A stretch of 64,000 nt of DNA from JADFXI01 sp963784135 (GTDB lineage Bacteria; Nitrospirota; Thermodesulfovibrionia; Thermodesulfovibrionales; Dissulfurispiraceae): positions 1 through 64,000 of the forward strand of contig CAWAQG010000006.1 in the NCBI GenBank assembly GCA_963784135.1, in the 5' to 3' direction. Numbering within the stretch: position 1 is the first letter of the stretch; each line of letters starts with the position of its first letter. The notes beneath the pieces were generated by a model, which saw only the letters and a list, made by a program, of their open reading frames with translations, was not told the DNA's origin and ran no database searches. Positions 8,164 through 15,857 of this stretch are shown here, piece after piece. The translations under genes were made by a program, and so were the position numbers.

Positions 8164-8466
8164 ATGGCGGTAAAAGTGAGAATCCCGACGCCGCTTCAGC
8201 GGCTGACAGAGGGGAAAGAAGAAGTTGAAGGCAAGGCCGGTTCCGTGATAGGGCTTATCAACGACCTTGATACGCGATATCCGGGTATTGGCGAGAGAAT
8301 ATCAGACGGGGGCAAGGTCAGGAGGTTTGTCAACGTCTATGTCAACGAGGAGGATATCCGGTTTTTGCAGGCTGAACAGACGCCTGTAAAAGACGGGGAT
8401 GAGGTTTCCATTGTTCCTGCAATAGCAGGAGGGTGCGATACTGCTATGATTTCACTTCTGTACTAA
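8164..8466 (+). CDS. MoaD/ThiS-like sulfur carrier with C-terminal extension
   Basis: A 100-residue ubiquitin-fold protein. The beta-grasp pattern ends in VSIVPAIAGG, the usual activated tail, but ten residues (CDTAMISLLY) follow the Gly-Gly. Ordinary MoaD and ThiS end at GG, so this carrier would have to be trimmed before adenylation, as in the CysO/Mec+ and QbsE/QbsD systems. A JAMM protease, a MoeB-like E1 and TusA lie upstream. The ATG has AAGGAGG upstream. The NIL protein follows after 13 bases. Confidence 0.92.
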   Translation: MAVKVRIPTPLQRLTEGKEEVEGKAGSVIGLINDLDTRYPGIGERISDGGKVRRFVNVYVNEEDIRFLQAEQTPVKDGDEVSIVPAIAGGCDTAMISLLY

Positions 8467-8479
8467 TAAGGAGGGGCAG

Positions 8480-8716
8480 ATGAAGAGGCGTGTAAAATTG
8501 ACGTTTCCTCAAAATCTTATTAAAGAACCGGTCATATTCACCATGGCTAAAAAGTATGACGTATTGCCCAATATACGGCGGGCGCGCGTGACCGACACAA
8601 TTGGGGAAATGATGCTTGAGCTTGAGGGAGACGAAGCAAACCTCGATAAGGGTATCAAGTCTTTACAGGAGCAGGGTATTGAGGTGGAACTGATCGAAGG
8701 AGACGTCATACAATAA
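8480..8716 (+). CDS. NIL domain protein
   Basis: A 78-residue stand-alone NIL domain (RRVKLTFPQNLIKEPVI ... IGEMMLELEGDEANLDKGI). This ferredoxin-like fold occurs at the C-terminus of MetN methionine transporters and next to ferredoxin domains in proteins linked to homocysteine synthesis in methanogens and sulfate reducers. No Fe-S motif is present here. The placement between a sulfur carrier and threonine/methionine-branch enzymes suggests a role in sulfur amino acid synthesis or amino-acid sensing; this is inference. A GGAGGGGCAG ribosome binding site precedes it. Confidence 0.85.
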   Translation: MKRRVKLTFPQNLIKEPVIFTMAKKYDVLPNIRRARVTDTIGEMMLELEGDEANLDKGIKSLQEQGIEVELIEGDVIQ

Positions 8717-8720
8717 TTTT

Positions 8721-8820
8721 AGGCCATAGGTAATGGGTAATGGGTCATGGGGGAAAGAACATGAGAAGTATTTCTTTTTTGCCTGTAACGTATGTCCTAT
8801 GACCCATAACCTATGACCTG
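8721..8820. repeat. Heptamer-repeat hairpin element B
   Basis: The left arm (8721-8750: AGGCCATAGGTAATGGGTAA and onward) and right arm (8789-8820, with CCTATGACCCATAACCTATG) are near reverse complements made of seven-base units like ATAGGTA and ATGGGTA, around a loop with TTTCTTTTTT. It fills almost the whole gap between the NIL gene and the thrC fusion. It has the same design as element A but diverged unit sequences. Confidence 0.75.
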
Positions 8821-8839
8821 TGTTTTATAAGGAGAATGT

Positions 8840-11152
8840 ATGGAGACAGGAGCGTGTAATTCTGCTACACGGACATTGTGGAAAGGTATTATTGAAGCAT
8901 ACGGAAGATTTTTTCCCGTTACTGACAGCACCCCGGTTGTGAGTCTTCTGGAGGGCAATACCCCGCTCATCAAGGCGGTCAATCTGACTGACCAATTCAG
9001 AGACGACATCACCGTTTATTTTAAGTTCGACGGCGCCAATCCTACGGGTTCTTTCAAGGACAGGGGTATGACGCTTGCGCTTTCAAAGGCGGTTGAGTCC
9101 GGATCAAAAGCAGTGATCTGCGCCTCAACCGGGAATACATCGGCGTCGGCTGCGGCCTATGCCGCGCGGGCAGGCATAAAGGCCATAGTTGTGATTCCCG
9201 AAGGTAAGATTGCACTGGGAAAGCTCGCGCAGGCGCTGGTGCATGGCGCCACGGTATTGCAAATTCAGGGAAATTTTGACGATGCGCTAATGATTGTCAA
9301 AGAGGTGGTCTCGAAATATCCGATCACACTTGTCAATTCCATTAACCCTTTTAGAATAGAAGGACAAAAATCAGCCGCGTTTGAAGTATGTGATTATCTC
9401 GGCGCTGCGCCGGACTACCATGCATTGCCGGTGGGCAATGCCGGAAACATTACCGCTTACTGGAGAGGCTACGGAGAATATTACAGGGAGGGCCTGATAA
9501 CCCGCCTGCCCAAGATGCTCGGCTTTCAGGCGGCAGGGGCTGCGCCTATTGTACTCGGCCGGCGCGTTGAAAAACCCGAGACGATTGCTACGGCCATAAG
9601 GATCGGCAACCCGGCAAGCTGGAAAAGCGCCGAGGCGGCCAGGGATGAATCCGGCGGGCTCATAGACATGGTAACCGATGAGGAGATACTGGCTGCTTAC
9701 AAGCTCATTGCGTCGCATGAGGGTGTTTTCTGTGAGCCGGCTTCTGCTGCATCGCTTGCCGGCGTTATTAAATTATACAGGGCCGGTTTTTTCAAGAAGG
9801 GCGAGACTGTAGTGTGTACACTGACCGGGAACGGATTGAAGGACCCTGATACAGTGTTCAAAGTGGCTGACGAAGCAGTTAAGGTCAAGGCCGAATTTGA
9901 TGAAGTCAGGAAAGTGATCGAAAAAGTATTTATGAAATATATTGTTATTATCGGAGACGGCATGGCGGACAGGCCCGTCGAGGACCTGGGCGGGTTGACT
10001 CCGCTCAAAAAGGCTGCAACGCCCAATATGGACAGACTGGCCCGCGAAGGGATTCTCGGGAGCGTGCGCACGATTCCAGCGGGCTTTCACCCCGGGTCTG
10101 ATGTTGCAAACCTTAGTATCCTCGGTTATGATCCCCGGCATTACTATACGGGAAGAGCGCCGCTTGAAGCGGCAAGTATCGGGGTAACGCTCGATACGCA
10201 AGACGTTGCCTACCGGTGCAACCTTGTAACGCTGAGGTTTAGTGCAGACAAGACCCGTGCTGTTATGGATGATTACAGCAGCGGTCACATATCGACGGAG
10301 GAAGCCAGGGAAATTATCGGTACGATTGAACAAAAGCTGGGCAGGGAGGACATAGTCTTCTACCCGGGCGTCAGCTACCGGCATCTCATGGTGTGGAAGA
10401 ACGGCCATGCCGACATGGAATGCACGCCGCCTCATGATATACTTGAAAAGGAAATTTCCGATTATTTACCTTCAGGCAAGGAACAAAATGTTCTCAGAGA
10501 GCTTATGATGAAATCCGCCGTGCTGCTCCAGGACCATCCGGTAAACAGGAAACGGATGGAAAATGGCAAGAAACCCGCCAGCAGTATATGGCTATGGGGC
10601 CAGGGAAAGAAACCGCAGCTTCCGACATATAAGGAGAAATACGGCATTAGCGGGGCGCTTGTGTCCGCAGTCGATCTTACCAAGGGGCTGGGCATCTGCG
10701 CGGGCTTTGAAGTGCTCAATGTGCCGGGTGCAACAGGATGGCTCGATACGAATTATGCCGGCAAGACGGAGCATGCCCTTGGCGCCCTGGAAAAAGTGGA
10801 TTTCGTCTATCTCCATGTAGAGGCCCCGGATGAGGCCGGACATGCCGGAAACTATAAAGACAAAATACGTGCCATAGAGGATTTTGATGCCCTTGTCGTC
10901 GGTCCTGTCATGAAGGGGCTGGAAAAGCGCTTCAGGGAATATCGCGTACTGCTGATGCCCGATCACGCGACACCGGTCAAAATCAGGACCCATACTGATG
11001 AACCTGTGCCGTTTGTCATATACGACAGCCGCGAAAAGAAAAACAACGAAGGCGTTTCCTATGACGAATCCATAACCGGCAGAAACGATATCATGGTAGT
11101 TGAAGAAGGCCACCGGCTGATGGATTATTTTATCAGGGAAGTTCCGGCCTGA
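8840..11152 (+). CDS. thrC: Threonine synthase fused to iPGM-type putative homoserine kinase
   Basis: 770 residues in two parts. Residues 1-360 are a canonical threonine synthase (NPTGSFKDRGMTLAL with the PLP lysine, ASTGNTSASAAAYAARAG, TGNGLKDPD). From about Met365 (MKYIVIIGDGMADRPVEDL) the rest is an alkaline-phosphatase-superfamily protein of the cofactor-independent phosphoglycerate mutase type, with metal/nucleophile motifs GDGMAD and HPGSDVANLS. That family, in this context, has been proposed to be a homoserine kinase; fusion to the next enzyme of the pathway supports this. The junction is tight, so it could be loss of a stop codon between adjacent genes. The stop overlaps the aspartate kinase start (TGATG). 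Confidence 0.9.
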   Translation: METGACNSATRTLWKGIIEAYGRFFPVTDSTPVVSLLEGNTPLIKAVNLTDQFRDDITVYFKFDGANPTGSFKDRGMTLALSKAVESGSKAVICASTGNTSASAAAYAARAGIKAIVVIPEGKIALGKLAQALVHGATVLQIQGNFDDALMIVKEVVSKYPITLVNSINPFRIEGQKSAAFEVCDYLGAAPDYHALPVGNAGNITAYWRGYGEYYREGLITRLPKMLGFQAAGAAPIVLGRRVEKPETIATAIRIGNPASWKSAEAARDESGGLIDMVTDEEILAAYKLIASHEGVFCEPASAASLAGVIKLYRAGFFKKGETVVCTLTGNGLKDPDTVFKVADEAVKVKAEFDEVRKVIEKVFMKYIVIIGDGMADRPVEDLGGLTPLKKAATPNMDRLAREGILGSVRTIPAGFHPGSDVANLSILGYDPRHYYTGRAPLEAASIGVTLDTQDVAYRCNLVTLRFSADKTRAVMDDYSSGHISTEEAREIIGTIEQKLGREDIVFYPGVSYRHLMVWKNGHADMECTPPHDILEKEISDYLPSGKEQNVLRELMMKSAVLLQDHPVNRKRMENGKKPASSIWLWGQGKKPQLPTYKEKYGISGALVSAVDLTKGLGICAGFEVLNVPGATGWLDTNYAGKTEHALGALEKVDFVYLHVEAPDEAGHAGNYKDKIRAIEDFDALVVGPVMKGLEKRFREYRVLLMPDHATPVKIRTHTDEPVPFVIYDSREKKNNEGVSYDESITGRNDIMVVEEGHRLMDYFIREVPA

Positions 11153-12372
11153 TGCTTGTTGTTCAGAAATACGGCGGCACGTCCGTTGCAAATGCCGAGA
11201 GGATCAAGGCAGTTGCCGAGCGCGTGGTAAAGTCGGCGAAGGCAGGCAACAGGGTCGTTGTCGTTGTTTCCGCAATGTCCGGAGAAACGGACAAACTGAT
11301 TAATCTGGCCCATCAGGTTTCATTAAACCCGAACGAGCGTGAAATGGACCTGCTCCTTTCCTCGGGGGAACGGGTTACCAGTGCGCTCACTGCCATGGCC
11401 ATAGAAGAACTGGGGCACAAGGCGATGGCGTTTACCGGAAGGCAAATGGGTATTATTACGGACAAGGCGCACATGAGGGCGAAGATAGAGAAAATCGCCT
11501 CCGAACGGGCAAAAAAGGCGCTTTCAGAGAATTACATTCTGGTGATCGCCGGTTTCCAGGGTATAACTGAAAATGAGGACGTGACCACTCTCGGTCGGGG
11601 AGGGTCTGATCTTTCCGCGGTAGCGATAGCCTCTGCATTGAATGCCGACCTTTGCGAAATTTATACTGATGTCGATGGCGTCTATACTACCGATCCGAAC
11701 ATTGTTCCTGATGCCAGGAAGCTTGAAAAAATATCTTTTGAGGAGATGCTCGAGCTGGCAAGCCTTGGAGCAAAAGTGCTGCAGACGCGATCGGTCGAAT
11801 TCGCCATGAAATATGAGGTGCCGTTGGTTGTGCGGTCGAGCTTCAACTACAACCGGGGCACTTTGGTTACCAAGGAGGACGAGGACATGGAAAAGGTTGT
11901 GGTGACAGGGGTCGCATATGATAAAAATCAGACAAAAATTACGGTTACCGGGGTCCCTGACAAGCCGGGAATCGCCGCGATAATATTTAAAAGAATTGCT
12001 GACGCAGGCATAGTTGTTGATATGATTATACAGAACGTGAGCACCGATGGAAGGGACGCCGATATCTCTTTCACGCTGCCGAGGACGGACAGTAAAAAGG
12101 CGCTTAAGCTGACAGAGGAGATTGCCAAGGAACTCGGCGCAAGAGTGGTGACGCTGAGAGAGGACATCTCCAAAATTTCCATTGTCGGCGTCGGCATGAG
12201 GACCCATTCCGGAGTTGCTGCGCAGATGTTCGAGACCCTGGCGAAACATGGCATAAACATTATTATGATCAGCACTTCGGAAATAAAAGTTTCATGTATT
12301 ATCGGCCTGAAGTATACGGAACTTGCCGTCAGGGTGCTTCATGATGCCTTTGGCCTGGCAGAAAGCCGGTAA
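11152..12372 (+). CDS. lysC: Aspartate kinase
   Basis: 406 residues, the usual size for a monofunctional aspartokinase. The catalytic domain begins VVQKYGGTSVANAERIK and includes GRGGSDLSAVAIA and TDVDGVYTTDPN. Two ACT domains follow (GVPDKPGIAAIIF and SIVGVGMRTHSGVAAQMF), which in this family bind lysine or threonine for feedback control. The start codon shares a base with the preceding stop, so the gene is translationally coupled to the threonine/homoserine fusion. It commits aspartate to the threonine, methionine and lysine branches. Confidence 0.96.
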   Translation: MLVVQKYGGTSVANAERIKAVAERVVKSAKAGNRVVVVVSAMSGETDKLINLAHQVSLNPNEREMDLLLSSGERVTSALTAMAIEELGHKAMAFTGRQMGIITDKAHMRAKIEKIASERAKKALSENYILVIAGFQGITENEDVTTLGRGGSDLSAVAIASALNADLCEIYTDVDGVYTTDPNIVPDARKLEKISFEEMLELASLGAKVLQTRSVEFAMKYEVPLVVRSSFNYNRGTLVTKEDEDMEKVVVTGVAYDKNQTKITVTGVPDKPGIAAIIFKRIADAGIVVDMIIQNVSTDGRDADISFTLPRTDSKKALKLTEEIAKELGARVVTLREDISKISIVGVGMRTHSGVAAQMFETLAKHGINIIMISTSEIKVSCIIGLKYTELAVRVLHDAFGLAESR

Positions 12373-12382
12373 GGACACGTCT

Positions 12383-13951
12383 ATGCGCATGATCGAGATT
12401 TATGATACTACACTCAGGGACGGCACACAGTCCGAGGATGTTTCTCTGTCTGTCGAGGACAAACTGAGGATTACCGAGAAGCTGGACGAGATCGGCATTC
12501 ATTATATCGAGGGGGGATGGCCCGGCTCCAACCCCAAGGATGCCGACTATTTCAGGAAGATAAGGAAACTCCAGCTTGCTCAATCGCAGGTAGCCGCTTT
12601 CGGCAGCACACACAGCCCTAAACACCACGTCGAGGATGACCAGAATTTAAAGGCGCTTGTTGAAGCAAAAGTTAAAGTCATCACTATATTCGGCAAGACC
12701 TGGGATTTCCATGTAAAGGAGGCGTTGCGGATTTCCCTTGAAGAAAACCTTGATATTATCCATAATTCCGTCCGCTTTCTGAAAAATCATGCCGAAAAGG
12801 TTTTCTTTGACGCGGAGCACTTTTTTAATGGGTACAAAGATAATCCCTCCTTTGCGCTGAAGTGTCTTGAGGCAGCGCAAGCCGCAGGCGCCGACTGTCT
12901 TGTGCTCTGTGATACGAACGGCGGCACACTCCCCCTGGAGGTAGGTCAGATTGTGCAGACGATAAGCAAAAAAATTAAGGCCCCCCTGGGCATACATGCG
13001 CACAATGATTCCGATTGCGCTGTGGCAAACTCAGTCATTTCCGTTGAAAGCGGGGCAGTGCAGGTGCAGGGGACTATCAACGGCATCGGCGAACGTTGCG
13101 GCAATGCCAATCTTTGCTCGATAATTCCAAACCTCCAGTTAAAACTTGAATATCACTGCCTTGCAGATGAACGGTTGAAGAAATTGCGCGACGTCTCACG
13201 GTTTGTTAACGAGATAGCCAATATGCGGCACTTTAAGAGACAGCCTTTTGTCGGTGACAGCGCCTTTGCCCATAAAGGAGGTATTCATGTGAGCGCCGTC
13301 AGAAGGAGGCCTGAAACCTACGAGCACATCAGGCCCGAACTGGTCGGCAATTCTCAAAGGATACTGATATCCGACCTCGCAGGCAGGAGCAACATTTTAA
13401 GGAAGGCCGAAGAATTTAATATCCATCTGGAAGCCAATTCCCCCGAAGTGCAGGGCATTCTTGATTCGCTCAAGGACCTGGAGCATCAGGGTTTCCAGTT
13501 TGAGGGCGCGGAGGCGTCCTTTGAGCTGCTGCTGAAAAAAGCGCTCGGGCTCCACAGGAGGTTTTTTGATCTTATCGGGTTCAGGGTCATAGATGAGAAG
13601 AGAAAGGAAACTGAGCTGCCGTTCAGCGAGGCAACCATTATGGTCAAGGTCGGCAAGAGCATCGAGCACACTGCCGCAGCAGGCAACGGTCCTGTCAATG
13701 CCCTGGACAGCGCCCTGCGAAAGGCGCTCGAAAAATTTTACCCCGAATTGAAAACGGTCAAGCTGCACGATTATAAAGTGCGGGTACTTACTGCCGGAAG
13801 GGGCACCTCTGCGCGGGTGAGGGTCCTGGTGGAATCAGGCGACGAACTGCACAGATGGGGGACCGTAGGAGTTTCTGAAAATATCATTGAGGCATCATGG
13901 CAGGCGCTCGTAGACAGCATTGATTACAAATTGCTCAAGGAAAAAGAATAA
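12383..13951 (+). CDS. cimA: (R)-citramalate synthase
   Basis: 522 residues of the LeuA/CimA DRE-TIM metallolyase family, close to the citramalate synthase type of about 520 residues. The N-terminus IEIYDTTLRDGTQSEDVSLS holds the catalytic DTTLRDG motif, HAHNDSDCAVANS the metal-binding histidines, and the C-terminus is a LeuA allosteric dimer domain. It condenses pyruvate and acetyl-CoA toward isoleucine without threonine deaminase. The start at 12383 (ATGCGCATG, ten bases after the lysC stop, AAGGAC upstream) is preferred over 12323, which lies inside lysC. Confidence 0.93.
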   Translation: MRMIEIYDTTLRDGTQSEDVSLSVEDKLRITEKLDEIGIHYIEGGWPGSNPKDADYFRKIRKLQLAQSQVAAFGSTHSPKHHVEDDQNLKALVEAKVKVITIFGKTWDFHVKEALRISLEENLDIIHNSVRFLKNHAEKVFFDAEHFFNGYKDNPSFALKCLEAAQAAGADCLVLCDTNGGTLPLEVGQIVQTISKKIKAPLGIHAHNDSDCAVANSVISVESGAVQVQGTINGIGERCGNANLCSIIPNLQLKLEYHCLADERLKKLRDVSRFVNEIANMRHFKRQPFVGDSAFAHKGGIHVSAVRRRPETYEHIRPELVGNSQRILISDLAGRSNILRKAEEFNIHLEANSPEVQGILDSLKDLEHQGFQFEGAEASFELLLKKALGLHRRFFDLIGFRVIDEKRKETELPFSEATIMVKVGKSIEHTAAAGNGPVNALDSALRKALEKFYPELKTVKLHDYKVRVLTAGRGTSARVRVLVESGDELHRWGTVGVSENIIEASWQALVDSIDYKLLKEKE

Positions 13952-13989
13952 AATTGCAGAGTTTGCAAACCTGCTCAAGCGGGGTGCCT

Positions 13990-14220
13990 TCACGAGGTGT
14001 GCGAACTAAGTTCTCTCTTGATTAGGTGCTTCACATTGTGGCAGACCAGTATTGCCAAAAAATCCTTTATCCGGGCCTTTTCCTTGAGACTGCTCAGCAC
14101 TTTCTCATAAAGTGTTTGTATTTCCTCCTCAGGTACGCACAAATCCTCTGCGAGCCTCTGAATGGCTCTGCAATGCTGCTTCCGGTCCTCATCATTCTCG
14201 TATATGCAAGCAGTTGCCAT
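13990..14220 (-). CDS. DUF3562-like protein
   Basis: A 76-residue acidic helical protein with CRAIQRLAEDLCVPEEEIQTLYEKVLSSLKE... ARIKDFLAILVCHNVKHLIK, resembling the DUF3562 family. The function is unknown. It is convergent with cimA, ending 38 bases from its stop, and is separated from the repeat protein gene (also minus strand) by 175 bases. Confidence 0.65.
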   Translation of the reverse strand: MATACIYENDEDRKQHCRAIQRLAEDLCVPEEEIQTLYEKVLSSLKEKARIKDFLAILVCHNVKHLIKRELSSHTS

Positions 14221-14394
14221 GATTCGACCTTCTCTCGAAAGGCGAGCAGCAGGTATCTCACGTTAATAATCTGTGTCCTGCCGCCCGCCTCGAGCTGCAA
14301 ACTGCTAAACCACAACGCTCATTTCGACTTTTTCCGCTTCGTCTTCCCTATACCGGCTCAGGCGAGTTCCCCTCCGGTAAAAGAGGAACGTGTA

Positions 14395-15012
14395 TCAATT
14401 GGTCCTTTTTTTAAGTTCTGACTTCGGGAAAGCGGTACTTCCGATTTCTTTTAAGCCCTCAATAACTCCGACCAGCATGTCCGTCACCGCTTTTAATGCT
14501 GTGTTCCCGATGCTGCCGGCAGCTTCGATAGCTCCGCCCACGGCAGCCTTGGCAACTTCGGTCACGTTTCCTCCGACCTCCTTCGTCGCCTCGATGACCC
14601 CGTCGACCGCTCTCCGTGCGACAAGGGCCACATCAGCACCAATCTCAGCTGCTCCTTTGACCGCTCCCTTGACGGTCTGGCTCGAAACAGTAACAATGTC
14701 CCCTCCGATGTCGCTTACTCCCATCACAATGCCCTTAGCCACACTCTTCGTGCTCAAAATGAGGCCTGTGCCTACCTCCTCAGTGGCGGTAATGGCCCCT
14801 TTTACAACGTCCTTTGTGATTGAGAGACTCTCTCCTGCTACTTTGCCGCCCGCGCGGAGCGTATCCGATACGGTGTTCCTGACAAGGCTTACGATCTCCG
14901 CCTCAATCTCGTTGATCCCTTTCAGGCTGTTGATCATGCCTTCTTTGACCGCAGTTCCAGCACTGCCGATTCCCTCATGGTATTTTATGTCACTGACTGC
15001 CTTGACGTTCAT
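14395..15012 (-). CDS. Helical repeat protein under riboswitch control
   Basis: 205 residues composed largely of degenerate repeats of about 24-26 residues with the pattern VKGAxxAxxEVGxxxxxVxKxAV, for example VKGAITATEEVG, VKGAVKGAAEIG, VDGVIEATKEVG and VGGAIEAAGSIG. The repeats are rich in Gly, Ala and Val and predict amphipathic helices that could lie on or in a membrane or form a filament. The start at 15012 follows GGAGGTG; the longer frame from 15051 lacks a binding site. A GEMM riboswitch and terminator lie in its leader, so it is probably a cyclic-dinucleotide target gene. No biochemical function is known to me. Confidence 0.75.
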   Translation of the reverse strand: MNVKAVSDIKYHEGIGSAGTAVKEGMINSLKGINEIEAEIVSLVRNTVSDTLRAGGKVAGESLSITKDVVKGAITATEEVGTGLILSTKSVAKGIVMGVSDIGGDIVTVSSQTVKGAVKGAAEIGADVALVARRAVDGVIEATKEVGGNVTEVAKAAVGGAIEAAGSIGNTALKAVTDMLVGVIEGLKEIGSTAFPKSELKKRTN

Positions 15013-15048
15013 AATGCACCTCCACTTTCGTACGCTCAAGATTGTTTG

Positions 15049-15097
15049 CAAAATAACAAAGCCGAGTTGCCCACTCCAGTTTCTTCGGCAACTCGGC
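15049..15097 (-). terminator. Riboswitch-coupled intrinsic terminator
   Basis: On the minus strand GCCGAGTTGCC (15097-15087) pairs perfectly with GGCAACTCGGC (15071-15061) to give an 11-bp stem, followed by TTTGTTATTTT. The upstream arm is also the 3' part of the GEMM aptamer, so ligand binding and terminator formation should be mutually exclusive. Confidence 0.85.
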
Positions 15098-15165
15098 CAT
15101 CTCTGCTCAAAAGACCCGCCGCTTTCCGCCCCCTATTTGCACAGGGTTTGGCTTTCTCGGTCTCC
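15083..15165 (-). ncRNA. GEMM (cyclic dinucleotide) riboswitch aptamer
   Basis: The minus-strand leader of the repeat-protein gene contains GCCAAACC, a P1b hairpin CCCTGT-GCAA-ATAGGG with a GNRA tetraloop, the core GGCGGAAAGC, then GGGTC, and a tetraloop-receptor side ATGGCCGAGTTGCCGAAG. These match the GEMM-I class that binds c-di-GMP, with a subclass selective for 3',3'-cGAMP. I cannot tell the two apart by eye. Sharing of the last segment with the terminator predicts an ON switch. An HD-GYP c-di-GMP phosphodiesterase is encoded at 45492. Confidence 0.85.
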
Positions 15166-15411
15166 TTAATTTAAATTTATCATATCATCGGAGAACTGTC
15201 AATTTAGCAATATTCATGCCGGTGTTATTTTGTCGAAATACTAACTTCATGATTATTTGCTGCAACAAATAGTTCAATAACTTCAATCTGCCATTCAAAA
15301 AAAGCCTCCTTCAACAGCTTATGCTTAAATCTACAGCATGATACGGCTTATTAAATGCGTCGTTCCCGGAAAAGTAGTGTTTACTGGACAATGGTATATA
15401 TAGTAGGATAA

Positions 15412-15855
15412 ATGGACATGGAAGAGATCGGCATTGTAAAGGAAATCAATGGAATAAAGGCTATAATCTCTGTGCAGAAGCGGGATTCCTGCGCGTCTTG
15501 CCCCGGTGGAACTTTGTGCCGGACACTGGGAGCCGGGGAGGCCTTGATGGAGGCCTATAATCATGTCGATGCCCGGGTCGGAGATACTGTGAAAGTGGTT
15601 TTCAAATCCTCAAATTATCTTAAGGGCACTTTGATTGTGTATGGCCTGCCCTCTTTAATGCTCATTATAGGAGCGCTGTTGGGAAAGGAATATCTGAGCA
15701 GGTTTTTCCCGGCTGCTGATCCCGAGATCCTCTCTGCCGGCGCCGGATTCGGCTTTCTTGTCATTACTTTTCTGGTCATTAAACTCTGGTCAAATATATT
15801 TGAACTCAAAAAAGAATACATGCCAATAATAGAAGAAATTATAAACAGGGGGTAG
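15412..15855 (+). CDS. rseC: RseC/SoxR-reducing system family protein
   Basis: 147 residues. The N-terminal domain has the four-cysteine pattern CASCPGGTLC, preceded by GIVKEINGIKAIISVQK, and is followed by two transmembrane helices (about 69-88 and 99-120). This is the RseC/MucC layout, linked in other bacteria to sigma-E signalling and the Rsx/Rnf reductase for SoxR. No rsx/rnf genes are visible. It ends two bases before the EF-G-like gene and begins a seven-gene run on this strand. Confidence 0.85.
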   Translation: MDMEEIGIVKEINGIKAIISVQKRDSCASCPGGTLCRTLGAGEALMEAYNHVDARVGDTVKVVFKSSNYLKGTLIVYGLPSLMLIIGALLGKEYLSRFFPAADPEILSAGAGFGFLVITFLVIKLWSNIFELKKEYMPIIEEIINRG

Positions 15856-15857
15856 TT

